Below are positions 1-10,703 of a stretch of DNA of 18,204 bases, piece after piece. A program made the translations under genes and the position numbers. Positions within the stretch are counted from its first letter, which is position 1. The number at the start of each line of letters is the position of its first letter. The notes beneath the pieces are model-generated. The model had not been told where the DNA came from and did not search any database. It saw only the letters and a program-made list of their open reading frames with translations. The DNA lies in contig JALRCP010000150.1 in assembly GCA_023257325.1 (NCBI GenBank), positions 1 to 18,204 of the forward strand, in the 5' to 3' direction. The stretch is from Polynucleobacter sp. (GTDB taxonomy: Bacteria > Pseudomonadota > Gammaproteobacteria > Burkholderiales > Burkholderiaceae).

Positions 1-1
1 A

Positions 2-810
<809 letters not shown>

Positions 811-811
<1 letters not shown>

Positions 812-2163
812 TGACATCCTTGGGTAATGCCTCAATGAGTTTTTCAACTCGTTTGCTCTTGGGGCTTTATCAGGTCTTTTGGTATTTGGCCTTACCCATC
901 GCATTGCTGCGGCTTTTATGGAAAAGTCGTTTGCAGAAAGAATATCGAGCACACATCAATGAACGTCTTGGCTTCTCATGGCCTGTGAATGATCGTCAAC
1001 CCAGAATATGGGTCCATGCAGTATCGGTCGGGGAAACGCGTGCCGCGGCTCCTTTAATAGAGTCTTTGATTGCCCGGGGCGAGCAAATTCTTTTGACTCA
1101 TATGACACCTACAGGACGTGCGACTGGCCAACAAATATTTTCTGAATTGATTCAAAAAGGTCAATTGGTTCAAGCTTACTTACCTTATGACATTGCTTGG
1201 GCAGTCAGTTCTTTTTATCGTCATTTTTCAATCAAGCTGGGCTTGATTATGGAAACAGAAGTTTGGCCAACATTGGTAATGGCTGCTCAAAAAAAATCCT
1301 TGCCCATCATTTTGGTGAACGCAAGATTATCTGAGAGGAGTGCTCGCCGTATCAGCCGCTTTAAACAATTTGCGAATGCTGTGTATGGTGCTTTTCATCA
1401 AATTCTTGCTCAAACCAATTTGGATGCCAAGCGATATTTATCTTTAGGTTTGAGAAATGTTCAAATCACCGGCAATTTGAAATTTGATGTTCAAGCGAAT
1501 CAGACTCAAATTGAACATGCGTTGCAAATTAAAAAACGATTGCCATCTAATCTTCAAATCATTTGTGCAGCAAGCACTCGAGAGGGTGAAGAAGAAATCA
1601 TCATTCAGGCCTGGAAACAATGGGCTGAGCGCTTGGAAAATAGAGTCAATGCGCGTTTATTGATCGTGCCAAGACATCCGCAACGATTTGAAACGGTCAA
1701 TCAATTATTGGAATCAAATTTTGATCAAACCGGCCGTCGTTCAATGTCTACCAATGAGCAAAGTTTTGCAGATTTAATTGTGGGCAATTCAATTATTCTT
1801 GGTGACACAATGGGTGAGATGAGTTTGTATTACGCCTTGTCCGATATTGTCATCATGGGTGGCAGTTTGCAGCCATTAGGTGGACAAAACTTTATTGAGG
1901 CGTGTGCACTGGGGCGTCCAATTATTTTGGGGGAGCATACGTTTAATTTTCAACAAGCCAGTAGAGATGTGATTGATGCCAATGCGGCTATTCGTGTCTT
2001 TGACGTTGAGGACTTGGTTAAGGCGATTGACTTGCTTTTGTCAAATCAAACCATCAAAGAAAATATGGGTGCGCATGCTTTAGATTTTGCCAATCAGCAC
2101 ACCGGAGCGACTGAAAAAATATTGCAAGTGGTTCAGACGATTCAAAAATCCCAGAAGTCCTAA
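811..2163 (+). CDS. waaA: 3-deoxy-D-manno-octulosonic acid (Kdo) transferase
   Basis: WaaA (KdtA) transfers Kdo from CMP-Kdo onto lipid IVA at the inner face of the cytoplasmic membrane, the first core step of lipopolysaccharide synthesis. The 450-residue protein is slightly longer than the E. coli enzyme (425). An N-terminal hydrophobic stretch (about residues 15-37) gives membrane attachment. VHAVSVGET around residue 75 holds the expected catalytic Glu (E75). LTHMTPTG, LIMETEVWP, NARLSERS, TGNLKFD, VPRHPQRF, GDTMGEM and the C-terminal GGSLQPLGGQNFIE are typical of this GT-B family. I chose the ATG at 811, which shares a base with the purB stop; an in-frame ATG at 835 (starting MSFSTRLL) is a real alternative, since neither has a strong Shine-Dalgarno. 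No clear terminator follows. Whether it is mono- or bifunctional cannot be read here. Confidence 0.95.
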
Positions 2164-2226
2164 CTAAGCCCATTCGGTCAATAAACCCATTTTTCTAATA
2201 GGGTTAAACCTGCTTTGATGCATTTC

Positions 2227-2234
2227 TATAGAAT
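2227..2234 (+). promoter_or_regulatory. Possible -10 region for the terC leader transcript
   Basis: TAGAAT at 2229-2234 matches five of six bases of the sigma-70 -10 hexamer and lies just upstream of the riboswitch-like leader, so transcription would begin near 2241. No convincing -35 hexamer stands at the usual spacing (the stretch near 2206-2211 is AAACCT). This is a weak, position-based prediction. Confidence 0.3.
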
Positions 2235-2239
2235 CGCTA

Positions 2240-2350
2240 AAACCTTTGGGGAGTAGCTAGCTCACATTCGTGAGTCTCGTGTGTCGTCAATACGGCTTTT
2301 AAGGCCCGGTGCATGAGGGGATGATGTCCTTGGCAAGACCAATCATAAAA
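2240..2350 (+). promoter_or_regulatory. yybP-ykoY-type manganese riboswitch leader of the TerC gene
   Basis: The 5' leader of the TerC gene carries the conserved pieces of the yybP-ykoY (Mn2+) riboswitch class in the right order. GGGGAGTAGC is at 2248-2257, followed by a small hairpin CTCAC-ATTC-GTGAG at 2261-2274, then GTCGTCAATACG at 2283-2294 and GGCCCGGTGCATG at 2303-2315. These match my memory of the E. coli alx/mntP leaders, where the class was described and where the downstream gene alx also encodes a TerC protein. CCAA at 2339-2342 could pair either with TTGG at 2246-2249 (closing the aptamer) or with TTGG at 2330-2333 (a local hairpin), a possible switch. No T-run terminator lies before the ATG at 2367, so control of translation is more likely than attenuation. 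Class is confident; mechanism is inference. Confidence 0.85.
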
Positions 2351-2366
2351 AAGAGAAAGAGCTCCC

Positions 2367-3056
2367 ATGGAATTCATGACCATTGATGCTGTTTGGGCCG
2401 TTTTGGCCATTATTTTGATTGATTTGGTGTTGGCTGGTGATAACGCTTTGGTGATTGGTATGGCGGCTAATCGTTTGCCACCGCATTTACGTAAAAAAGC
2501 AATTTTCTGGGGCACCTTCGGAGCCATTGCGATTCGATTCATTTCAGTCGCCATCATCACTTACTTAATGATGATTCCCGGGTTGCGCCTGGTTGGCGGT
2601 ATCGCCTTGGTTTGGATTGGCTGGAAATTAGCTTTCCAAGAAAATCATGAGGAAGTGAAAGCAGCTGATACATTTTGGTCTGCGATTAGCACCATTGTGA
2701 TTGCAGACGCTGTGATGGGGGTGGATAACGCCTTGGGGATTGCGGCTGCTGCCAATGGTAACTGGTGGTTCATCATCATGGGCTTGCTCATTAGTATCCC
2801 AGTAGTGATTTTTGGTTCAAGCATGGTTTCAAAAATCCTTGATCGCTGGCCCAATGCAGTTTTCGTAGGTGGATTTGTTTTATTTGCTGTATCTGTTCAG
2901 ATGATTCTGAAAGAGCCTTTATTTGAATCTACATTGGTGAATGTTGATACCTGGGTTCTCAAGACATCTCCATGGATTTTTGCCATTGTTGTGACTTGGA
3001 TTCAATTCAAGATGTCTAAGAAAGCCAATAAACAATTGGAGCAAGTAACGATTTAA
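2367..3056 (+). CDS. TerC family integral membrane protein, probable manganese exporter (YjbE/Alx-like)
   Basis: This 229-residue, almost entirely hydrophobic protein belongs to the TerC family (LysE superfamily) and acts in the cytoplasmic membrane. About seven membrane segments can be seen. Two pseudo-repeated acidic motifs mark the family: DLVLAGDNALVIG (D19, D25, N26) and DAVMGVDNALGIA (D114, D120, N121), which lie in membrane helices and are thought to bind the metal. A charged loop (about residues 91-100, QENHEEVKAA) separates the halves. The protein stands alone between the waaA and secF neighbours, behind a yybP-ykoY-type leader and before a strong terminator, so it is a single-gene, metal-regulated unit. 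The family was first named for tellurium resistance, but the leader points to Mn2+ efflux. The start is ATG at 2367 after a purine-rich GAGAAAGAG stretch; ATG at 2376 is a weaker alternative. Confidence 0.93.
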   Translation: MEFMTIDAVWAVLAIILIDLVLAGDNALVIGMAANRLPPHLRKKAIFWGTFGAIAIRFISVAIITYLMMIPGLRLVGGIALVWIGWKLAFQENHEEVKAADTFWSAISTIVIADAVMGVDNALGIAAAANGNWWFIIMGLLISIPVVIFGSSMVSKILDRWPNAVFVGGFVLFAVSVQMILKEPLFESTLVNVDTWVLKTSPWIFAIVVTWIQFKMSKKANKQLEQVTI

Positions 3057-3065
3057 CCGAGGGCT

Positions 3066-3082
3066 TCAATCGACAGGATTGA
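3066..3082 (+). repeat. Small stem-loop in the terC 3' untranslated region
   Basis: TCAATC (3066-3071) and GATTGA (3077-3082) form a six-pair stem with a GACAG loop, ten bases after the terC stop and upstream of the terminator. The hairpin is flanked by a direct repeat CCGAGG at 3057-3062 and 3089-3094. It has no T-tract, so it is not a terminator; an RNA-stability role is possible, or it may mean nothing. Confidence 0.35.
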
Positions 3083-3111
3083 GTGCATCCGAGGAGACAA
3101 AACTAAAAAGA

Positions 3112-3148
3112 AAAAAGCGGGCTGATTACAACAATCAGCCCGCTTTTT
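3112..3148. terminator. Strong bidirectional intrinsic terminator between terC and secF
   Basis: A perfect 16-bp inverted repeat (3112-3127 pairs with 3133-3148, ACAAC loop) has a GC-rich core GCGGGCTGATT and is bounded by A5 on the left and T5 on the right. Read on either strand it gives a stable hairpin ending in a U-run. It lies between the convergent stops of terC (3056) and secF (3169) and should end both transcripts, isolating the riboswitch-controlled gene from the Sec operon. Confidence 0.95.
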
Positions 3149-3168
3149 ATTGAATTAAATGTATTCAA

Positions 3169-4146
3169 TCAAACTTGCGCACCAAAGTTTGGATCATCTG
3201 ACTTTGCTTTACTTTGAGGTGCCTGAGCTTCAGCGCTGATTAAATCTTCGCGTTTAATGCCGAACCACATCGCCAAAGCAGCTGCCACAAAAACAGAAGA
3301 ATAAATACCAAACAAAATACCAATTGTTAGGGCAAGGGCAAAGTAGTAAAGCGTTGGGCCACCAAATAGAAGCATGGCTAGAACCATCATTTGAGTGCTG
3401 CCATGGGTAATGATGGTTCGACTGGTGGTGCTGGTGATGGCGTTATCAATGACAGCAGACACTTCCATCTTGCGATATTTACGGAAGTTTTCTCGAATAC
3501 GGTCAAAAATAACCACCGATTCGTTCACTGAGTAGCCCAGAACAGCCAAGACGGCCGCTAAAACAGATAAAGAGAATTCCCACTGAAATAAGGCGAAGAA
3601 GCCAAGAATAATCACGACGTCATGCAGGTTAGCGAGGATACCGGCTACGGCAAATTTCCATTCAAAACGAATTGAAAGATAAATCACGATGCCAAGAATC
3701 ACAAATAGTAAAGCCAACAAACCATCCGTAGCCAATTCTTTACCCACCTGAGGACCTACAAATTCCACTCGTTTAAGGGTCACGTCTGCGTGAGAGGCTT
3801 TCAATGTTTCTAAGACTTGATTACTTTGTTGAGATGACGAGACGGCTTTGCCATCAGTGCCTCTTTGCAAAGGCAAACGAATTAGAACATCTTTTGAGCT
3901 ACCAAAGTTTTGTACCTGAACATCTTGGTAACCTAATTTGGTTAAATCTGCCCGAATTGAATTCAATGGTGCTGCTTGTTGGTAGCTGATTTCCATAACC
4001 GTGCCACCTGTGAACTCAACTGATAAATGTAAACCTTTGGTGACCAAAAAAAATACAGCAGCTATGAAGGTAATGGCAGAAATCGCATTGAGCACCAAAG
4101 CATGGCGCATAAAAGGGATGTCGCGACGAATTCTAAAAAATTCCAT
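3169..4146 (-). CDS. secF: Protein translocase subunit SecF
   Basis: SecF pairs with SecD in the cytoplasmic membrane and uses the proton gradient to pull exported proteins through SecYEG. The 325-residue protein has the expected plan: a first membrane segment (about 18-36), the P1 periplasmic domain opening with SVEFTGGT (42-49), then five membrane segments from about 142. The RND-type signature GYSVNESVVIFDRIRENFRK is present (FDRIREN at 214-220), holding the Asp/Arg residues tied to proton use. The soluble tail (about 300-325) is polar with no recognised domain. The start is ATG at 4144-4146 after a clear AAAGGA ribosome binding site. It is last in queA-tgt-yajC-secD-secF, 11 bp after secD, and is followed by the shared terminator. 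Length matches the family (E. coli 323). Confidence 0.97.
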   Translation of the reverse strand: MEFFRIRRDIPFMRHALVLNAISAITFIAAVFFLVTKGLHLSVEFTGGTVMEISYQQAAPLNSIRADLTKLGYQDVQVQNFGSSKDVLIRLPLQRGTDGKAVSSSQQSNQVLETLKASHADVTLKRVEFVGPQVGKELATDGLLALLFVILGIVIYLSIRFEWKFAVAGILANLHDVVIILGFFALFQWEFSLSVLAAVLAVLGYSVNESVVIFDRIRENFRKYRKMEVSAVIDNAITSTTSRTIITHGSTQMMVLAMLLFGGPTLYYFALALTIGILFGIYSSVFVAAALAMWFGIKREDLISAEAQAPQSKAKSDDPNFGAQV

Positions 4147-4157
4147 GATGTGTCCTT

Positions 4158-6014
4158 TTATTCAGTTGGGCGCCAAACTTGGCCAATGGACAACTTATCC
4201 AATTTTTTCTTGCGACCGTACCAGAAGTTCACAACGCCACGTGCAAAAAATACCGCTGAGAACATGGAAGTTAGGATACCTAAACTATGAACTACGGCGA
4301 AACCTCTGACCGGACCGGAGCCAAAAGCCAACAGCGCAATACCCGCTATCAAGGTTGTGATGTTTGAGTCAAGAATCGTACCCCAAGCTTTTTCAAAGCC
4401 AGTGGTGATGGCTGCCTGAGGCGTCGCGCCTGCACGCAATTCTTCACGAATACGTTCATTGATCAAAACGTTTGAGTCAATCGCCATACCTAAAGCAAGG
4501 GCCATCGCTGCAATACCTGGAAGCGTTAAGGTGGCTTGAAGCATGGAAAGAATGGCCACTAATAAGAATAAATTTACAGCCAAAGCAATCACTGAGAATG
4601 CGCCAAATAGCAGGTAATAGGCGATCATAAAGATAGCAATGGCGCAGAAACCATAAATCACAGAGTTAAAGCCTTTGGCAATGTTATCTGCGCCCAAGCT
4701 TGGTCCAATGGTTCTTTCTTCAATGATCTCCATTGGGGCTGCCAAAGAACCTGCGCGCAATAAAAGTGCCAAGTCGTTGGCGCTGTCAGTACTCGGTTGA
4801 CCCGTAATTTGAAACTTGGCACCAAATTCACTTTGAATTGTGGCAACTGTTAAAACTTCACCGCGACCTTTTTCAAAAAGAATCATGCCCATCGGTTTGC
4901 CAATGTTTTCACGAGTGATTTCTTGCATCACTCGACCACCTGCTGAATCTAAGGTGATGTTCACAGCAGGGCGCTGATTTGAATCAAAGCCTGCAGATGC
5001 GCTGGTGATGCGATCCCCACTAAAAATCACTGACTTTTTGAAAACTACTTGACGACCATCCCCCATTTTGAAAACGTCAGCACCTGGAGGAGGAAGTTCC
5101 CCAGATAGAAGATAGGTTTTTACTGGGTCAGCCAAACGTGATTCTAGAGTTGCCGTGCGACCAATGATGTCTTTGGCTCTGGCGGTATCTTGAACGCCAG
5201 GCAATTGAACAATGATTCTGTCTAGACCTTGTTGTTGAATGACCGGCTCAGCAACTCCTAATTCATTCACACGATTATGAAGTGTGGTGATATTTTGCTT
5301 CACAGCATTTTCTTGAACTGCTTTCAGTGCTGAATCTTTGAACTGGCCGACCAACTTAAATCCATCGGCAGATTTCTCAACATTGAAATCAAGATCTTGT
5401 AAAACTTTATTGAGTAACAATCGGGCACTGGCTGCCTCATCTTGTTTGGCAAACTTCACAATGATCGAATCACCTTGTCGCTCAATGCCTGAATGACGCA
5501 TTGCTTTTTCGCGAAGTTGGGTGCGAACATCTGTGCTCAAGCTCTCAAGTTTCTTTTGAAGAGCGCCGCGCATATCAACTTGCAAAAGAAAGTGAACACC
5601 ACCCCTTAAATCAAGACCAAGATACATTGGCATGGCACCCATGGAACTGAGCCATGAGGGTGTATTTGAGATCAAATTAAGAGCGATGACATAACTTTGA
5701 TCATTCGCGTCTGGATTGAGGGCCTTTTGTAAAACGTCTTTAGCCTTCAATTGATTGTCTGTATTGTCCAGACGAATCTTGATGGTGCCGTTTGCCCCGA
5801 TTTTTTCAAATTGAATACCTTTTGGTTCAATCTGAGCACTACTTAAAATTTTTGTAACTCGTTCTTGGGTGGCTCCATCGATTTTGACAGTGACCTTACC
5901 CGCTGAGACTTGTACAGCTGGTGCTTCGCCAAAAAAATTTGGAAGCGTGTAGATGGCTCCAATTAGAAGGGCAATGACGATAACAATGTATTTCCACAGC
6001 GGGTAACGATTCAT
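4158..6014 (-). CDS. secD: Protein translocase subunit SecD
   Basis: SecD is the larger partner of SecF in the SecDF-YajC complex, which helps release and pull exported proteins on the periplasmic side. The 618 residues match E. coli SecD (615). In order: a membrane segment at about 8-25; a large periplasmic region with P1 domain parts, containing GLDLRGGVHFLL with the conserved D135-LRGG; the region LNLISNTPSWL just before it; and five C-terminal membrane segments from about residue 451, with GMAIDSNVLINERIREEL carrying D513, equivalent to the Asp implicated in proton movement (D519 in E. coli). The start is ATG at 6012-6014, 12 bp after yajC, preceded by GAAAGAG. The neighbours on both sides are its known partners. 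Confidence 0.98.
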   Translation of the reverse strand: MNRYPLWKYIVIVIALLIGAIYTLPNFFGEAPAVQVSAGKVTVKIDGATQERVTKILSSAQIEPKGIQFEKIGANGTIKIRLDNTDNQLKAKDVLQKALNPDANDQSYVIALNLISNTPSWLSSMGAMPMYLGLDLRGGVHFLLQVDMRGALQKKLESLSTDVRTQLREKAMRHSGIERQGDSIIVKFAKQDEAASARLLLNKVLQDLDFNVEKSADGFKLVGQFKDSALKAVQENAVKQNITTLHNRVNELGVAEPVIQQQGLDRIIVQLPGVQDTARAKDIIGRTATLESRLADPVKTYLLSGELPPPGADVFKMGDGRQVVFKKSVIFSGDRITSASAGFDSNQRPAVNITLDSAGGRVMQEITRENIGKPMGMILFEKGRGEVLTVATIQSEFGAKFQITGQPSTDSANDLALLLRAGSLAAPMEIIEERTIGPSLGADNIAKGFNSVIYGFCAIAIFMIAYYLLFGAFSVIALAVNLFLLVAILSMLQATLTLPGIAAMALALGMAIDSNVLINERIREELRAGATPQAAITTGFEKAWGTILDSNITTLIAGIALLAFGSGPVRGFAVVHSLGILTSMFSAVFFARGVVNFWYGRKKKLDKLSIGQVWRPTE

Positions 6015-6026
6015 GCGAACTCTTTC

Positions 6027-6347
6027 TTAGATTTCTTTGAGAGTGCCTTTGGGCAATACAGCAGTCACTGCATTTTTTTGCATTTTTACTTCTGTACCAG
6101 GAAGAAGTTCTACAGTCACATATGGATCTTTAAGGCTTGTCACGCGACCCATCAAACCGCCGACTGTAACTACTTCATCTCCAACAGCAAGAGCTTCGAG
6201 CATGTTTCTAACTTCTTTTTGACGCTTCATTTGTGGGCGAATCATTACAAAGTAAAGAACCACAAACATCAAAATGAGCGGTAAAAAGCCCATCAAACCA
6301 CCAGATTCAGCGCCAGCAGCTTGCGCATAAGCATTACTAATCAACAT
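6027..6347 (-). CDS. yajC: Preprotein translocase subunit YajC
   Basis: YajC is a small single-span membrane protein that joins SecD and SecF in the holo-translocase; it is dispensable in E. coli and its exact job is unsettled. The 106-residue product has a short N-terminal part, one membrane helix at about 18-36, and the family signature YFVMIRPQMKRQKE directly after it, then a small cytoplasmic domain with GDEVVTVGGLMGRV. The start at 6345-6347 has the best Shine-Dalgarno in the window (GGAGG, six bases upstream), suggesting strong internal initiation in the operon. It sits 29 bp after tgt and 12 bp before secD, the usual order. Confidence 0.97.
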   Translation of the reverse strand: MLISNAYAQAAGAESGGLMGFLPLILMFVVLYFVMIRPQMKRQKEVRNMLEALAVGDEVVTVGGLMGRVTSLKDPYVTVELLPGTEVKMQKNAVTAVLPKGTLKEI

Positions 6348-6376
6348 CTTATTTCCTCCAAGTAGAAAGTCAGATT

Positions 6377-8589
<2,213 letters not shown>

Positions 8590-8601
8590 CGCGGTACCAT
8601 G

Positions 8602-8619
8602 AGAATATTAAGATTCTAT
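8602..8619. promoter_or_regulatory. Inverted repeat and LysR-type box between divergent queA and recG
   Basis: AGAATATTAAGATTCT (8602-8617) is a palindrome with seven of eight pairs matching, centred in the 32-bp gap between the divergent starts. Overlapping it, ATAT-N7-CTAT (8605-8619) departs by one base from the OxyR core ATAG-N7-CTAT and fits the general LysR pattern T-N11-A (8606-8618), though the inner T and A of the OxyR consensus are absent. The weak -10-like TAAGAT at 8609-8614 lies within it, seven bases before the recG ATG. A regulatory role is inference; AT-rich sequence makes chance matches common. Confidence 0.35.
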
Positions 8620-8621
8620 CA

Positions 8622-10691
8622 ATGACAAAAAAAGCCAGTTCAACCTCTTTAGAAAAGCTTGGATTGCATTCCAATTTGGATTGCATCTTGCATTTACCCA
8701 TTCGTTATGAGGATGAAACCAAATTATCAACGATTGCAGAAGCTGTAGGGGCTTTTGGGGGTATGACCTTTCAGGTTCAAGGGTCAGTGGTTCGTCAAGA
8801 AGTCTTGTTTAGACCCCGAAGACAATTGCTGGTGGTCATTAGAGATGAGGAGGGGGGTGAGCTATTTTTAAGATGGCTTAATTTTTACCCCAGTCAACAA
8901 AAGCAAATGGCGCTGGGGCAACATTTAAGAGTTCGCGGAGAAATCCGTGATGGATTTTATGGGCCTGAGATGGTTCACCCGACTGTGAAAGCAGTGCCAC
9001 CTTCTGCGCCACTTCCGAGTACCCTCACGCCCGTTTATTCAACTGTGGCAGGGGTGGGGCAGCACATCATTCGGCAAGCCATCCACAAAGCTTTCCAGGC
9101 CCCGGATTTGCAGGCCTTGGTTCAGGAAATTTTGCCAGAGGATGTTTTGAAAGAGGTTTTTTTAAATACATCATTGCCCACATTATTGAGCGCACTCAAA
9201 ACCTTGCACCAACCCTCTAAATCGGATGATCTAGACAGCATTCAAAATCGCACCCACCCAGCTTGGCGACGAGTTCAAATAGAAGAGTTACTGGCCCAAC
9301 AAATATCTTTATTGCAAGTCAGAGAAAAGAGATTGGCTAGGCAGGCGGTGGCGATGCAAAGTCAACCTGTGCAATCAGGAATATTGGATCAATTTCTTAA
9401 AAAATTGCCCTTTCAATTAACCAACGCCCAAGCAAAGTCTTGGCAAGAGATTCTTGAAGATTTAAGCCGGCCTTATCCTATGAACAGGCTTTTACAAGGA
9501 GACGTTGGTAGCGGTAAAACAGTGGTTGCTGCTTTGGCTGCTTTGCACTGCATTGATCATGGCTATCAAGCAGCCATCATGGCACCCACTGAGATTTTGG
9601 CTGAGCAACACTACCGTAAGTTATCAAATTGGTTAAGTCCTCTGGGTGTGGAAATTGCATGGTTAACTGGTTCGCTGAAAGCAAAAGAAAAAAAAGAAGC
9701 CCAAGAGATGATTTCATCGGGTCGAGCACAACTCGCAATTGGCACACATGCTTTGATTCAAGAGGGTGTTGATTTTCCCAAACTGGGCTTTGCAGTGATT
9801 GATGAGCAGCATCGCTTTGGTGTAAAGCAGCGATTGCAATTGCAGCAAAAAATTGACGGTGTGGAGATGGATTGTCATCAGTTGATGATGTCGGCAACAC
9901 CGATTCCAAGAACCTTGGCCATGACCTTTTATGCTGATTTAGAGGTCTCAATCATTGATGAACTGCCACCCGGTAGAAGCCCTATTGTGACCAAACTAGT
10001 TAAAAATGAACGACGCGATGAATTAATACAAGGATTGTTAGCAGAGTTGCAAAAAGGTCGACAAGTCTATTGGGTTTGTCCTTTGATCGAAGAGTCTGAG
10101 GTGTTGCAATTAAAAACAGCCGTTGAGACTCATGCCTATTTACAAAATGCTTTACCCAATGTTTCGGTGGGTTTGATCCATGGAAAATTAAAGGGCGTTG
10201 AAAAAAATAGCATCATGCAAGATTTTGCTGAAGGTAAGATTCAAATCTTGGTGGCTACCACTGTCATTGAGGTGGGGGTTGATGTACCCAACGCATCATT
10301 AATGATTATTGAGCATGCTGAAAGATTTGGATATGCCCAATTACATCAATTGAGAGGGCGCGTGGGGCGAGGTTCGGCAGAATCTATTTGTATCTTGCTG
10401 TACGGTTCAGAGTTATCTTTGGCTGCCAAAGAACGGCTGCAGACGCTTAAAGAAACCCAGGATGGTTTTATCATTGCTGAGCGGGATTTGGCTTTGCGCG
10501 GCCCTGGAGAATTGCTAGGTGCTAAACAATCAGGTGAAGCCATGCTGAGATTCATTGATTTACAAAAAGAGGCTTGGTTAATTGAAAAAACACAGCAATT
10601 GGCTAAGCAGTTGTTAACGTCTTACCCTCCAATTGCTGAGAAGCACTTGCAAAGATGGCTTGGTAATCGTGCTGAATATCTAAAAGCTTGA
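8622..10691 (+). CDS. recG: ATP-dependent DNA helicase RecG
   Basis: RecG rewinds and regresses stalled replication forks and processes branched DNA during repair. The 689 residues compare with 693 in E. coli. The wedge (OB-fold) domain opens with HLPIRYEDETKLSTI (24-38); the family's TLTPVYSTVAGV is at about 135-146. The helicase core shows Walker A GDVGSGKT (293-300), APTEILAEQH, the Walker B/DEAH-type box DEQH (394-397), SATPIPRT (424-431), TTVIEVGVDVPNA and the arginine-finger motif QLRGRVGRG. The N-terminus begins at about LEKLGLHS and lacks the short helix-hairpin-helix-like leader (LTGVGAALSNKL) of the E. coli protein; I recall other Burkholderiales RecGs having this shorter form. No good Shine-Dalgarno precedes ATG 8622. 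oxyR follows after 12 bp. Confidence 0.97.
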   Translation: MTKKASSTSLEKLGLHSNLDCILHLPIRYEDETKLSTIAEAVGAFGGMTFQVQGSVVRQEVLFRPRRQLLVVIRDEEGGELFLRWLNFYPSQQKQMALGQHLRVRGEIRDGFYGPEMVHPTVKAVPPSAPLPSTLTPVYSTVAGVGQHIIRQAIHKAFQAPDLQALVQEILPEDVLKEVFLNTSLPTLLSALKTLHQPSKSDDLDSIQNRTHPAWRRVQIEELLAQQISLLQVREKRLARQAVAMQSQPVQSGILDQFLKKLPFQLTNAQAKSWQEILEDLSRPYPMNRLLQGDVGSGKTVVAALAALHCIDHGYQAAIMAPTEILAEQHYRKLSNWLSPLGVEIAWLTGSLKAKEKKEAQEMISSGRAQLAIGTHALIQEGVDFPKLGFAVIDEQHRFGVKQRLQLQQKIDGVEMDCHQLMMSATPIPRTLAMTFYADLEVSIIDELPPGRSPIVTKLVKNERRDELIQGLLAELQKGRQVYWVCPLIEESEVLQLKTAVETHAYLQNALPNVSVGLIHGKLKGVEKNSIMQDFAEGKIQILVATTVIEVGVDVPNASLMIIEHAERFGYAQLHQLRGRVGRGSAESICILLYGSELSLAAKERLQTLKETQDGFIIAERDLALRGPGELLGAKQSGEAMLRFIDLQKEAWLIEKTQQLAKQLLTSYPPIAEKHLQRWLGNRAEYLKA

Positions 10692-10703
10692 TATCCTCTA
10701 CTT

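Noticed and set aside
2182..2207. AACCC (2184-2188) and GGGTT (2201-2205) as a waaA terminator
   Set aside because: Only five pairs with a 12-base loop and no T-run after it; it does not look like an intrinsic terminator.
2237..2560. Minus-strand open frame of about 107 codons over the riboswitch and terC start
   Set aside because: It is antisense to the leader and a clear TerC gene, has no family resemblance and reads like a mirror of the coding frame.
9577..9951. Minus-strand open frame of about 124 codons inside recG
   Set aside because: Antisense to the conserved helicase motifs; composition looks like the reverse of coding sequence.
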